From Agrypnia vestita (Eukaryota; Arthropoda; Insecta; Trichoptera; Phryganeidae): a DNA stretch of 64,000 bases. Each line of letters starts with the position of its first letter. The stretch's first letter is position 1. A program made the translations under genes and the position numbers. The stretch lies in contig JADDOH010004276.1 in assembly GCA_016648135.1 (NCBI GenBank), forward strand, positions 124,001 to 188,000. Direction: 5' to 3'. Below the pieces are notes generated by a model. The model worked only from the letters and a program-made list of their open reading frames with translations, searched no databases and was not told the DNA's origin. Shown in pieces: positions 37,971-49,337 of this stretch.

Positions 37971-37974
37971 ATAA

Positions 37975-38575
37975 ATGTGTATTATAACAGCTATGATTTT
38001 ATGTTGTTCATAACTTTTTTCGCGTTTTACTTTTCGTATTTACATTATTTTGTTGTACATTTTGTATTATTCGATAAGCATTTCTTTGTCTTGTGGTAAT
38101 AATGTTTGACAGAATAATGGAAGCACCGCTTTTATTTTGTACGCTCCTTACCTTCCTTTGTAACTTATCACGTTGAAGTCATAGGGCTAAAGAGGGCTAG
38201 TGCTATATTCTCAGATTAACGAAGGTAATCTACGCATATGGTCCTAGTTACCTAATGAAGTTGGTTAATATCATGCCATTTTACTTTGAACTTTAGCACC
38301 AAGTAAATTGACGAAATCAATTATATACGCAGTAAATATTAAAACAACCTGGCAAAGGCCATTGATTGTAACTGCGAGTAATTTTATCCAAGAAACTGAA
38401 ATGCTGAATATGCTGAGAAACTAAAAGCAATTGTACTGTTACGATTCTTACGCAGCACGTCATAATGTGACAAAATTTCAAGAAAAATAGATATTTGAAT
38501 AATCATATCTAATCAGAATTAATGCTCGCACACATTTCCGGCTGTAATTTTTATTTATTTAATAATAGTAAATTA
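37975..38575. other. No gene seen
   Basis: No motif or repeat is supported. Confidence 0.45.
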
Positions 38576-38582
38576 AAGTGTC

Positions 38583-39012
38583 TTAAAGCAAAGGCAGCAA
38601 TATCCAAAAAAATAAAAAAATATTTTTAATGCAGTCCCGAGGATTGCTAATTTAGAATGAACTGAATTATAGATTTTATATGTCTATCCTTTCCAAAATC
38701 ATGTTTCCTATAAATTTTTACATTTATAAATTAAAATTATAGGTGCCTACTAGCCGTACATCCGTAAAAAAATACGGTAAATAATAATAATTAATAACGA
38801 CCCTTGCGTGACCGCGCAACAAGAGCCGCGCGCTGATTACATGTCACACTCCATTTATCTAATGTTGTCGTCCCAGCAAGCTACGAACAAACAAACAATG
38901 AAATTATTATATTTTAATTTCTTATAAAATCTCGAATTCAGTACATTCTAAATAAGAAATCCTCGATGACTGCTTTAATTGTTTTTGGATATTGCTGCCT
39001 TTGCTTTTGTAT
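38583..39012. mobile_element. MITE with ~85-bp terminal inverted repeats
   Basis: The left arm (AAAGCAAAGGCAGCAATATC onward, with GAGGATTGCTAATTTAGAAT) pairs with the right arm (ending GGATATTGCTGCCTTTGCTT at about 38985-39005) over some 85 bp. The spacer between them is unrelated and holds a CpG-rich patch (38795-38840). It has no frame. A solo arm is at 21880-21985. Confidence 0.75.
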
Positions 39013-39019
39013 CCCCCAT

Positions 39020-41780
39020 GCAATACAATACTATGTTTTAAATTCTATCCAATCCTATAGACATTAATCTTATCACTTGGAAGTGTTAAAAGAAGTCATT
39101 GTAATGCGAGATGGCTTATCGGAGCTGTGAAATACTCCCTCGCTAATGCAAGAACAGAATGCAGCTACTGATCGGCCATCGCGCGTTCCTCAACGCAACT
39201 TTCACTCTTCTTCGGCTTCCTGAACAACATCGTACATTATTTGTAACTTTTAGTTTCCACTGTATACATATATATATAATATCAGCGTCATAAAGTAATC
39301 ATTGCAAACTATAATACAATAAATTTAGTGTCATCATGTTAGTAAAATGTCATTGACCTTGTCGGGACAATAAGCACAATACATACAAATACGAGTATTA
39401 AGTTGATGTAGAAGCTGTTCACCATTCTTAACCAATCATTCTGATCTAATTTCACACATCACTTACCTTTATACTCAAATTTTCATTATTTCACTTCAAT
39501 TTTCATATTTTTTTTTAATTTTCATAATTTCATTAAAAAAATTTCGCTATTGAGAATAATGACAGCTTCATATTTTTAATCATATGATTTTCCTAGAAGA
39601 CTGTATTTTTTCTTAATTTAGAGCGATTTTATTTTTTATGGGATACAAATTTTTTATCTTAATGTATTCGTAATGTAGTAAAAAAAACGAAAAACACATA
39701 TTTCATGCATTTTACCTAACCACAAAAATATTTATGGTAACAAAAGTATTATTATTTTTGTACTGTGCTATTGCTATGTACTTGCTTTCTTTTTCATATT
39801 ATTTATTTATTTTATTTGTATTTCTTAGACATTCCTGTGTAACAATTTCTAAAATTTTTTTCTGAAGTGTTCATTCATTTAATGTATATTTGATACTCAT
39901 TTCAATACATATTAGCTACTGATTTTCGATACCTCGGTGTCATTTGTTTACATTGAATTAAATTAAATTAAATTGAATAAAATGACACGTCTGTGTCATT
40001 TGTCTATATTGTTATTGCTTTATATTATTTTTCTTTATACTTGACATATGTTCTTCCTAGTAATTGTATATTGTGTTTGACATGTATTACTTTACTTATT
40101 TTTTGTAAAAGCCCTAAAAGGTGGTAATAATTAGGTATAACCTTTGTATTATAATACATAAATAAATAAAGAAAGCTTAATATATATGGAGATTTATATC
40201 AATTCTTTACGGCTTCATGACTGCGAAAACAAATGTTGTTAATAACTATGAAGATTTTTTTCCTGTGCATTTATTGAAAATATGGAAATTCAATTTCGAT
40301 CATTTCGGACATCTGAATGCCTTGCCACAATGACTACTAGTCACCATTTTCCAATTCTAATCTATTAATAATTGAAGATTTTTGGAATTTCTCAAAACGT
40401 TTTTGGAACACACTTTAACACTACATTTCCATAAAAAATGTAAATATTCATAACCGAGAGGTTGCTTATTTGTAATTTGATTGCTGGAGATGAGATCTCG
40501 CGTAATAGAAAATGGGCCGAGTGCGCACATTCTATGTGAAACTTTCATTATAATAATCATTTTGATTATTATGATTTTGATTGAATGTGAAACATTTTTA
40601 GTAATAGTTTTTCACAATATTTGTATAAAATTGACGATTAAGAACAACGCAGTAAAGTATTAGAAGGGGAATCGAGAGTGAGAACGCTACGTGCTCTCCA
40701 CTCCAGTCCCTATAATCTAGAGATACAACATTCAAAAATATGATGTGTGGATGTTTTCATGTTGGAATTGGTGAACGTTGCACTATGTAAAATGATTCCT
40801 TAATCCAGCTCATACTGGTTGTAAGCCCTGGGCCATCATATAAAAGACTTTCATACAAGTTTCTCATTTAAATAGCTTCATTTCTGTCGGACTTCTATAA
40901 TTTATCTTAATTTATGATTTTTTATTTTCAATGTCGTATGTATATTCGTTGCTATAAAACGAGGTTTTAAAATCGGAGGTATTTTAGTAATTACCGTAAA
41001 AAATGTTCGTGTCAAAATAAAAAGTTTAGCTCAGATAATAATCCGTGTATGATTTCAATTTGTATCATTTCATTATTTAAATTGAAGTCATCTTAGAACA
41101 CAGTTAAACATAATTTAACTAGTTGATATTGGTAATATATTATTTACATGTATGAAATTGGCATAAATGTATGGAATTGTGATTTTTGAATAAACATGTG
41201 AACACATAGAGTACGTCATATGCATTAAACTGCTCCAACCAGCTGTTGGCGTAGGATAAATCACTGAATGAAGATTATTATACGAACCTTGTTCGCAATT
41301 CACACGTTTTAATTAAATATTTCATTTTGCGGTTACCTGGTGCTCTTTCATGAAGCATCACGGTAGCAAACACCTGCGATTGCGGTGAACCGTTTCATTA
41401 CAAATTTGAACAGTTACTATTACAGTTTCAATAAATATAACGACATCTGTTGACGAAGGCTTCGCCTCCCGTTTCCTTAAACATTCCTACGTTATTTCAC
41501 TTCAGAGATAATTAATTATCCATGTTTTGTCACAGTAATTCACAACCGTGTATTCACGCATGAACAGTTCGCATATTTAACGGTGTAGCTTTATTAAGTT
41601 GGCACGTATATCTATGTAAATACAATTTCATTCAAAATTATTCCCATCATTGTTTGTGTTGTAATTTGTACATCTTTTGATACCGAAAATTATAAAGCCA
41701 TTCGTTTATTACTTTTTAGTATACCAATTATATTAATATTCATAAAAAGAAAACTCTTTGCATAAAGCCAGCATCATTGG
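39020..41780. other. AT-rich stretch, no gene seen
   Basis: Only short frames without motifs are present. Near 39950-40010 GTGTCATTTGT occurs twice around an AATTA-repeat run. Confidence 0.5.
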
Positions 41781-41784
41781 ATCA

Positions 41785-41860
41785 ATCTACATGTTTCATG
41801 ACCGCTGGTCCCTTTATCAGAATACAAAGTACCTATACTAAAAACTAAAATTGAAGGTAT
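41785..41860 (+). repeat. Dispersed repeat, copy 2
   Basis: It shares CATGTTTC, CGCTGGTCCCTTTATCAGAA and the ACTAAAAACTAAA block with 14795-14870, in the same order and orientation. Confidence 0.55.
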
Positions 41861-42005
41861 AGGCGTTAACGAAAACAAAAATAAATATATGGGAAATAAA
41901 TAATCACTAATTAGGAAGTAATTTAAAAACAAATTTCTAAACTAACTATTTAAATAAAAAATATTTGATTATTTATAATGTTAATTAGCTATTAACACTA
42001 TTATA

Positions 42006-42355
42006 TTAGGTCCTTACATATGAAATTGGCGTTTAGTATGGGAGGAACATAAAGCCGATTTTTTTTATTATAATATATTTATTTAATCAAAGTATGTACC
42101 ATTGATATCTATGCACTTTTGCCATGTCATAGGTAGTTCATCGATCCCTTTACTAAAAAAACCATTCGGACGGGAATCAATAAAATCTTTGAAGGCGGTT
42201 TGGACTGCCCTATCGGAGTTGAATTTTTTCCTTTGCAAGAAGTTATCCAAATTTAGAAAAAAATGGTAATCTGTTGGGGCAAGGTCCGGAGAGTACGGTG
42301 GATGTCTTAGACATTCCAATTGAAGCTCCTCTAATTTGGTAGCCGTCTGTTGTGC
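42006..42355 (-). mobile_element. Half-copy of the mariner (one end only)
   Basis: It matches 19246-19596 with about seven changes, including the same TTAGGTCC end and preceding TA. The match stops abruptly within the transposase at TGTTGTGC (about 42355). No second terminal repeat follows in the window. Confidence 0.9.
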
Positions 42356-42358
42356 CGT
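42083..42358 (-). pseudogene. mariner transposase, C-terminal fragment
   Basis: It encodes the transposase C-terminus from just after the second catalytic Asp (T-A-Q-Q-T-A-T-K-L) to Y-F-D. It keeps S-P-D-L-A-P-T-D with the third catalytic Asp. The DNA-binding half and two of three catalytic residues are missing. A few substitutions separate it from the intact copy (for example R to L before N-L-D-N-F, G to R after N-S-D), so it has no activity. Confidence 0.9.
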
Positions 42359-42494
42359 TTTGTTCTTAACCAAAGTTTACCTGAGATACAAGAAACCTTA
42401 ATTCAACATAACCCTTATTTTTCGGATTTGACAATTGTTTCGACACCTTTATTATATTAACAAATTGAATCTGCCGATTTCAATTAACAAATAT

Positions 42495-42806
42495 TGTAAC
42501 GAGTCGTCCGTTGACATTTGACAGCCGAAAACAAGCGCAGGCGCATGCCATAGATAAGTGGGCATGCGCAGAATAGCGGGCCGGTGTGCTCAGTCGTTGA
42601 AATAACGAACTAACAGATTATTCGAAAGCGAAGATTTTGGAAGGGCTCTTACCGCAGTGGCGAAACAAAAGCAAAGCGGTTCTTTTTAGTTTAAAATGTT
42701 TCGTTTCGAGCGATTGTAATATGTGAGATTAAATGTTGAAGCGATAATAATAGATTTATTTTACGAGTTAAGTCATTTCATTTTGAGCGAGCCACGACAC
42801 GTAACA
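42495..42806 (+). mobile_element. Probable solo LTR
   Basis: A 312-bp block, richer in GC than its flanks, begins TGTAACGAGTCGTCC and ends CGACACGTAACA, so it has TG...CA ends with matching short inverted TGTAAC/GTAACA termini. The flanks ATAT (left) and ACAT (right) could be a 4-bp duplication with one change. No internal retrotransposon sequence lies on either side, which fits a solo LTR left by recombination. Confidence 0.5.
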
Positions 42807-42809
42807 ACA

Positions 42810-43370
42810 TGAAATCAGAAAAAAAATTCATACTAGTATTGATGAATATCAAATTGCTGGATACGTGGTCATTTAATGCTCAATAATAACGGATAAATAT
42901 TAATTTTAATATAAATACTGGCCAAACCATGTTGAAAATAATTTACTCTAAATAATGGCCAAATCATGTTGAAAAAGATTTATTAATATATAGTCATTCA
43001 CTTAACGTAAATGTTGAAATTTTAAAGTTCTGGCTAGTCTGGAAGTTGGTGAAAAATCAGTAACAAGATTCCAAAACAACGAACAAACAAATAAACAGAA
43101 AAAAGAGTTAAATAAAAGGATTTGGTTATTTTTTGGCGTTTGACCTGACGGTCGTGGGCGGAGGTTTTTGAGACCCCTCCAAGCGCTCCATTTAGGAAAA
43201 CCCTCCTACCTATGCGCCGCATCAATCAACGAATCACCATCGATGTATCAATAACAAATGAAAACATTGAATTTTTTATTCTGGGAATTATTCATTTATT
43301 TACGTGTTACTTAATGTTTAATACATAACGATTTTTTAAGTTTATTATCCATGTTTGCGTAGGTACTGTA
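42810..43370. other. AT-rich stretch, no gene seen
   Basis: TGGCCAAACCATGTTGAAAA and TGGCCAAATCATGTTGAAAA occur 50 bp apart (about 42920 and 42957), a small direct repeat. No gene is seen. Confidence 0.5.
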
Positions 43371-43371
43371 A

Positions 43372-43465
43372 CGTATCTACCTGTAGACCTAAGCTAAATA
43401 CCTAACTATAAAGTTTAATAATATAAGTTTTACGAAAAGCCCAAAGCTTGAGACTTTAAGCTACC
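43372..43465 (+). repeat. Dispersed repeat, copy 1
   Basis: This stretch (AAGCTAAATACCTAAC, AAAGTTTAATAATATAAG, then TTTTACGAAAAGCCCAAAGC) is nearly the reverse complement of 56283-56385. Its class is unknown. Confidence 0.8.
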
Positions 43466-45164
43466 GCGTCGAGCTTTATTACAACTTTTGTGACTTTTAA
43501 GCTACTAGATAAAACTTAAGTCGAACTTAGAACTTCGGAAGTATATTTACATGAAAGCTAATATTATTTTTTTTTTGTTAAGAATTTATATTTTCAAAAT
43601 TGACCAGTCGTGATCTATCTAGTGGTTAGGAAAATTCCCCCTCCGTTCTGTCCGTAGCTATCCAAAATTCTTTTGATATGTGGTGAGATTCGTATTCTTA
43701 TTAACGCGACTAGACTAATATAGATCGAATTCTTACCTAACTATGGAAATAACAAACGCACGTAACTAATCCGTACTCGTCCTTCTAGAAACCGCTCTAG
43801 AATTCTACAGTTTCGCCTATATGAGAGATAGCCGATATCGTCCACGTCCGGAGTCGGCCTAAAAGCCAATTATATGCGGCGTAGCCGAGGAATAAACGCT
43901 AGTAGCAAAACTCCCTTACATTGAACCGCCATAACTATAATACCATCGGGGTTAAAATACTGTAATATAAAACAATACAATCATTGCCAAGTTAACGGCA
44001 TACGCTAAAGATTCCGCCCGCATTGATTATCAACATCTCATAATAGCAGCTTAGAACAGTGTCAGTACAACCACATGCGGCACCCATTTATGACAGATTT
44101 ACAAGATATAATAGCATACGTTGTATTCAAAACACAAGTAAGAAACCTACCAATAGCGCGTCCCCCGTTGTCCGATCTGCTCAATCTGTTCATAGTACAT
44201 AGTAGGGGAAGACAAACATATATATATTCACAACAACTAGGCGCAACAGAGGCTCAGGGCAAGCTTTGTCTGACATTATCGCAGCCCGAGATTCTAAGGG
44301 AATGGAAGATACAGATTTGTAAGTGAAATTTAAGAAGTGTCTAACCACTTCTGTTCAAACGTGGATTCTAGATGCCCCCCCCCCCCTGTAGGGGGGAGGG
44401 GGATGCGGCCCCAGAGCATCGCCGCATCCGGTGGTTAACTCCTGTTTAGACATAACCTCCCACACTAAGCTGCAGACCAAGATCAAGCCGAGACTCTATT
44501 GCTCCTGCTGGAATCCCCCGAAGTCCTCGCTTCCCGGCGACAAACATATCAGGAAGAAATCCCGCGTCGGATATTAAGGTTTGTATATTGTCCCGCGGGG
44601 CAGTCAAATTGACTGGTGTATAATGATGAGGATCCCACGTTGCGGCTACATGAGCCGGATTATTATGATGTTTACTGCTGATTAAAGGGCTGAATGAACT
44701 AACTGGGTGACTGGAAAAGACTCTCCCTTGAGCGCGTCAGTCAGAGCCATGTTAGCATCGCCAATATAGTTGATGTGATTGATCCCACGGTGTAGTCTTA
44801 TTGACTAGAGATATTAAATGATGGTAAAACAGCATGATTATTACAGTTGATTGTGTAATTCCTGATATGTTTCTCGCTGGCCGGGAAGAGAGAACCCCGA
44901 AGGTCTCTGTATACAGCAAGTTAGAAAAGGTGGTGACTGATGAGAATGATGGTGTTAGTAATGCCATCGCGCGCCTGAATGCGGTCCCGATCATAAAAAT
45001 TGATTGTTAAACTGCTAACAGATCTCGTTCATTAAAGCGGCCCCGAGCATAAGTATTGACTGTCAAACTGCTACCTGCATCTTATAATTTCTCGTTCATG
45101 AGGAACGTCCTATCTCGTCCTTGAGTACAGAGTCATTACATTCACATACATTCATAACCAGAGC

Positions 45165-45860
45165 CCGAGCTCGTCGAGCCAAGGGGAGTGAAAGAACGTA
45201 GGGGCTTCTTCCCTCCGGCTGTGTTTGAGGCACGACGCTCTGGTCCGATTCGAAATGCTTCACCTTTGCTTGACTGAACACATTTTAACTGTGTGGAGGC
45301 TTTGCGCAATTCTACTTAGACCCACCCAGAGTGTCTCCGCAGTCCCGTTCATTCCCTGGGCCGAGAACACGCACCCCGTCATTTGATCCCAGTTACATAC
45401 AACTATCTGTATCGCGAGTGTATCTCTTTCTTCAATCCCCTTCATTTGCTTCTCATAGTTGCTCGTCCATGCGGAACGCCCTGTCTCGTACGTTGATGAG
45501 GTCCCGAACGAAGGTTTCGATTGAGGTACGGCTACCTGAGTCTTTTAGCTGACATTCATGAACATTCATATCCGGAATTCGAGCTCGTCGGGCCAAGGGA
45601 GTGAAAGAACGTAGGGGCTTCTTCCCTCCGGCTGTGTTTGAGGCACGACGCTCTGGTCCGATTCGAAATGCTTCACCTTTGCTTGACTGAACACATTTTA
45701 ACTGTGTGGAGGCTTTGCGCAATTCTACTTAGACCCACCCAGAGTGTCCCCGCAGTCCCGTTCATCCCCTGGACCGAGAACACGCACCCCGTCATTTGAT
45801 CCCAGTTACATACAACTACCTGTATCGCGAGTGTATCTCATTCTTCAATCCCCTTCACTA
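45165..45860 (+). repeat. Direct repeat, 2 copies offset by 413 bp
   Basis: 45165-45447 and 45578-45860 match almost throughout, from GAGCTCGTCGAGCC/GAGCTCGTCGGGCC to TTCTTCAATCCCCTTCA, with few changes. The segments between them share only short TCGTTCATGAGGAACG-like pieces. Confidence 0.9.
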
Positions 45861-46383
45861 TTCCATTTATACAACAATCACGTGACTAACCTCGAGAGTC
45901 TAGCACCGGTAATAAGATCTCATTATGCTACGTTGGAAGTTAACATTGCATAACCGGACGGAATTCCTATTTCCCGCGATCATATTCAATTTGTAAAACG
46001 CAATAATATGTATTTATATATGTTAGTAAAACGTTTGAAATGCAGAATGCACGTATGATGACCTCGCTTCTATCCTAAAGATAATTAAGATATAATCCCG
46101 ACGTTACGTCCCGACATCAGTACTAATTTGTTTCCGCGTCCGTTACCGTCGAACTCTGAACCCACGTAATGAAATGAATAGTGACCATGTGACAATGACA
46201 AATTATATAGCACGAACATTCCATTTGATACACATAAGAAAATAAAGAATAAATAATATTAAAGGTTCTTATCTTATTTCTGTAGTTGGTCTGCTTCTGA
46301 GATGGCATCCTGATCCGAAGTAATATAACGGGTCCTCTCCAAAATTGAGCAATTACCAGCGCCTGTGTAGCCCTTCATTTCCC

Positions 46384-46850
46384 TTGTATATATATTTTAA
46401 TATCAGCGCCTGTAAAACTGTATTAGATCCTAGAAACAAGAAAACTATTCCCTCTACGCCGAGCACATACAGAACATAAACCCCTTCAATCTAGTTCATC
46501 CACGGTTATGCAAAAAGGCGAAAGAATAGTAATAGTAAAAGGTCCTTAACTGACAGAAGTTGAAGTTCTCTGCAAACTGCCCATATCTTCTAGTGGCGCC
46601 TGTGTATTCCAATAACAACTTTCCAGTCATGTATTTAACATAACGTCCTCCTTGTGTGTATGTGTGCTGCAATATCTGTCATCCAGTTAGTGATTCCCAA
46701 AATAGTGTTTTCCTTGTATATATATATATATATATATATTTCAATATCAGCACCTGTAAAACTGTATTAGATCCTAGAAACAAGAAAACTATTCTCTCTA
46801 CGCCGAGCACATACAGAACATAAGCCCTTTCAAACTAGTTCATCTACGCC
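46384..46850 (+). repeat. Direct repeat, 2 copies offset by ~344 bp
   Basis: About 46384-46505 and 46728-46850 share CCTGTAAAACTGTATTAGAT, TCTACGCCGAGCACATACAG and flanking sequence. A TA microsatellite (46717-46739) precedes the second copy. Confidence 0.85.
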
Positions 46851-46885
46851 GTATAGTGATATCACAAGCAGACATAAACAATACA

Positions 46886-47123
46886 ATTACAAGTATGCTT
46901 GCGTTCTCCCCCACCTTGGTGGAAATATTCGCATTCGTATTCACCGAATAGTAGGCGTAACATTCGTATTCGTGAAGGTAGTATTCGTTGCATCAAGGTT
47001 ATTATATTTACAAGTATGTTCAAGTTCCCCCACCTTGGTGGAAATATTCGCATTCGTATTCACCGAATAGTAGGCCTGATATTCGTATTCATGAAAGTAG
47101 TATTCGTTGCATCACTCTCAATA
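46886..47123 (+). repeat. Tandem repeat, 2 units of 119 bp
   Basis: Both units carry CCACCTTGGTGGAAATATTC and GCATTCGTATTCACCGAATA, then ATTCGTTGCATCA. Several CCACCTTGGTGG and TATTCACCGAATA pieces are themselves palindromic. Confidence 0.9.
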
Positions 47124-47224
47124 ATAAAATCATATAGATAAATAATTACGGTAACTCATAAAAATACGATATTACTTATATTAAACGAACAAAACAAAAC
47201 AATCTGTCATATTAGTAAATAACG

Positions 47225-47630
47225 TGATCACGGAAGACCGAAGGTTAACTACTCCTGAACAAACCGCGAACTGCCCACAATAATGGCAAATGTTGTAGAA
47301 ACATTTCAAATATCTAATATTGAATGAGTAAAAAACGATGTCATATGAATAACTATCGCGATTACGGATGGCCGAAGGTTAACCACCCCTGAACACACCG
47401 CGAACTGCCCACAATAGTGAATAATGTTCTAGAAAACATTTCAAATATCTAATATTGAATGAATTAAACAATGTCAAATGAAAACTATCACGGCTACGGA
47501 AGACCGAAGGTTGATCTGATCTAACCGTAAACGACCCACAATAATGGAATATGTTGTAAAAGAAACATTTCAATTATCTAATATTGAATGAATAAAAACA
47601 ATGTCATATGGATAACTATCGCAATTAAGG
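47225..47630 (+). repeat. Tandem repeat, 3 units of ~133 bp
   Basis: GACCGAAGGTT or GGCCGAAGGTT recurs at about 47237, 47371 and 47503. Each unit continues with a CGCGAACTGCCCACAATA-like block, then ATTTCAAATATCTAATATTG and AATGTCATATG. Confidence 0.85.
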
Positions 47631-48639
47631 AATATATATACAATTCGAAACACGTCTCTATAAGAACTTGATAGGAACAAATCGTGTTTTCAACGATTGC
47701 CTAATGATACGCAATACAAACATGTAACGAGTTCAAATAAACCACACATTCATGTTTTAATAAAATAAATATAAAATCCAGATGCATTTTTAAAATATAT
47801 TGTTAGTAGGAAACTCCTCGTACGATTTGAATCTATATCACGCTTACAATCGTGATATCAAAACACATAATTAAATTCCGAATTATCCCCAAAATAATAC
47901 AGATCATATAGAAATCCGTGTATTCAATCGCCAGTATAGATAACAAAGCATTCCTTTGCATAATTGAAAGTTACACAAGTATTAGGAAAGAACGCCCGCT
48001 GGATTATCACGCAAAACTATGAATTATTAAATCTGATGAGCGCTTAGTAATTAATATAAGGTTCCAAATATGATACACACAAAAGGCAATAGGAATAAAT
48101 AACATTGGAAATGCTTATCTGTTCACTGTTCCAATTCTCTTTGAATTATTATCAACCTCTGGCTTTTTCCTGGATCCAGCCAAATTATCTTCCTTACTTC
48201 GGACTCTCCTCGACAAAGCCTCCGCCGACCTTCAAGCTGAAAACTCAAGTGCCGCTTTCCAATTTGTAACGCCTAAAAATAGTCCCTATCTCGCGCCATC
48301 TTTGATTCCAACTAGCGTGTAAAAGTCAAAGTCTAACTCTAAGGACGCGTTTCATTGGCCAGATTCGTTACGCGGACAACCGCTTTTGATAGGCTCGCTT
48401 CGGTGCTAACGGCGCACCTGTAATTGGTCCATCTCGTTAAACAAAATAACATAAAGCCTGCTTTACACGCCCGCGTGCAGAAATAATAAAGCTCGCCCGC
48501 ACCTACTTATCCAGCAAATATTTAATTATAGAGTATTTAACGGGTTGTGAAGCTTCTCTTTATTATAAACTTTAGCAGATAGATATTTTCGTATAATTTT
48601 TCAGCAATGTCTATTTGAATAGGCCAATATCGTTACAGT

Positions 48640-48985
48640 ACCATCTTTCGAGTTATGTGAAAATTTAAGACAATATTTCATGATAATTAAATACAAGTGG
48701 TTCACGATTGAGTTCATATCCTTCTAAAAGATTTCAAGTTTTTGGTAGAAAATATATATTTTATTATAACGTTATTTCTGTAGCCGTAATCTGTCCGGGC
48801 AACTACTGGGTACCCCCTTTATGTGCAAACGTATCTACAATATTACTAATGTATTGTAATCGCTGAATTACTACTTGGTGATACTGTGTGAGGGATTTTT
48901 TATCTATAATTGATTTAATTTTGAAATACCAACTGATACCACATAAATCAAAATTCTAAGTCTTTATCACAAAAAAATAAATAAC
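48640..48985. other. No gene seen
   Basis: No motif or repeat is supported. Confidence 0.45.
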
Positions 48986-48989
48986 CAAA

Positions 48990-49046
48990 GGCTCTCCACC
49001 ACCACAACCACCCACCGGTGGTTATGGTGGTGGATAGCCCTTGGTG
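48990..49046. repeat. CCACCA/TGGTGG hairpin
   Basis: GGCTCTCCACCACCACAACC pairs with GGTTATGGTGGTGGATAGCC around a short CACCCACC centre. The flanking CCAAA and TTGG extend it. A G-rich TTGGTGGGGGTGGC stretch follows at about 49060. Confidence 0.75.
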
Positions 49047-49195
49047 TCACTTCGAAAATATGCTAGTTTGGTGGGGGTGGCTGTGCGTGGGTGGTAGTGG
49101 GTGATGAAAATGTGCTCTCTAGCACATTGTTTTGTTATGGGAAGGTCGCAAATGCTTCAGATTGTTTCAAAATAGGCCCGCCGACTGTGTCGGTG

Positions 49196-49290
49196 AGTCT
49201 AGAAGGTTTCGAGAAAACCTGCTCCGGAAAGTTCTAAAAGGAAAAGGTTCTAGAAAATTCCCGAAAGTTCTATAAGGAAAATTCAACGTG
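49196..49290. promoter_or_regulatory. Dense heat-shock-element cluster
   Basis: 49248-49270 reads TTC-TA-GAA-AA-TTC-CC-GAA-AG-TTC: five heat-shock pentamers in perfect alternation at 5-bp spacing, the consensus bound by HSF trimers. More units flank it: TTCGAGAA (about 49208-49215), GAAAGTTC (about 49227-49234), and GGAAAATTC near 49277-49285. This directly precedes, on the minus-strand side, the SINE at 49338. No heat-shock gene is nearby, so it may drive a transposon or be an orphan site. Confidence 0.65.
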
Positions 49291-49337
49291 AAGTTAACGA
49301 AGTCTAATAATTGGTAACTCATTCTGCCAGCTATACT

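Larger units (their letters stand above)
43610..48637. mobile_element. GC-richer block with four sets of direct repeats, possible large non-autonomous element
   Basis: The block is richer in GC than the DNA on both sides and contains independent direct-repeat sets at 45165-45860, 46384-46850, 46886-47123 and 47225-47630. Its right edge ends in ATATCGTTACA (48637), which could be an LTR-like CA end, with AATAATAAAG upstream near 48485. I see no gag, RT, integrase or transposase frame. The frame at 44075-44326 has no known motif. A large non-autonomous retroelement or an untranslated satellite-bearing element are both possible. Confidence 0.3.

Noticed and set aside
44340..44450. C-run and G-run near 44375-44402 as a functional G-quadruplex
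   Set aside because: Only a homopolymer run is visible, with nothing nearby to give it a role. It may also be a sequencing-prone site.
47225..47630. CRISPR array
   Set aside because: Repeat units are ~133 bp and diverged, with no short identical repeats and unique spacers. The DNA is eukaryotic.
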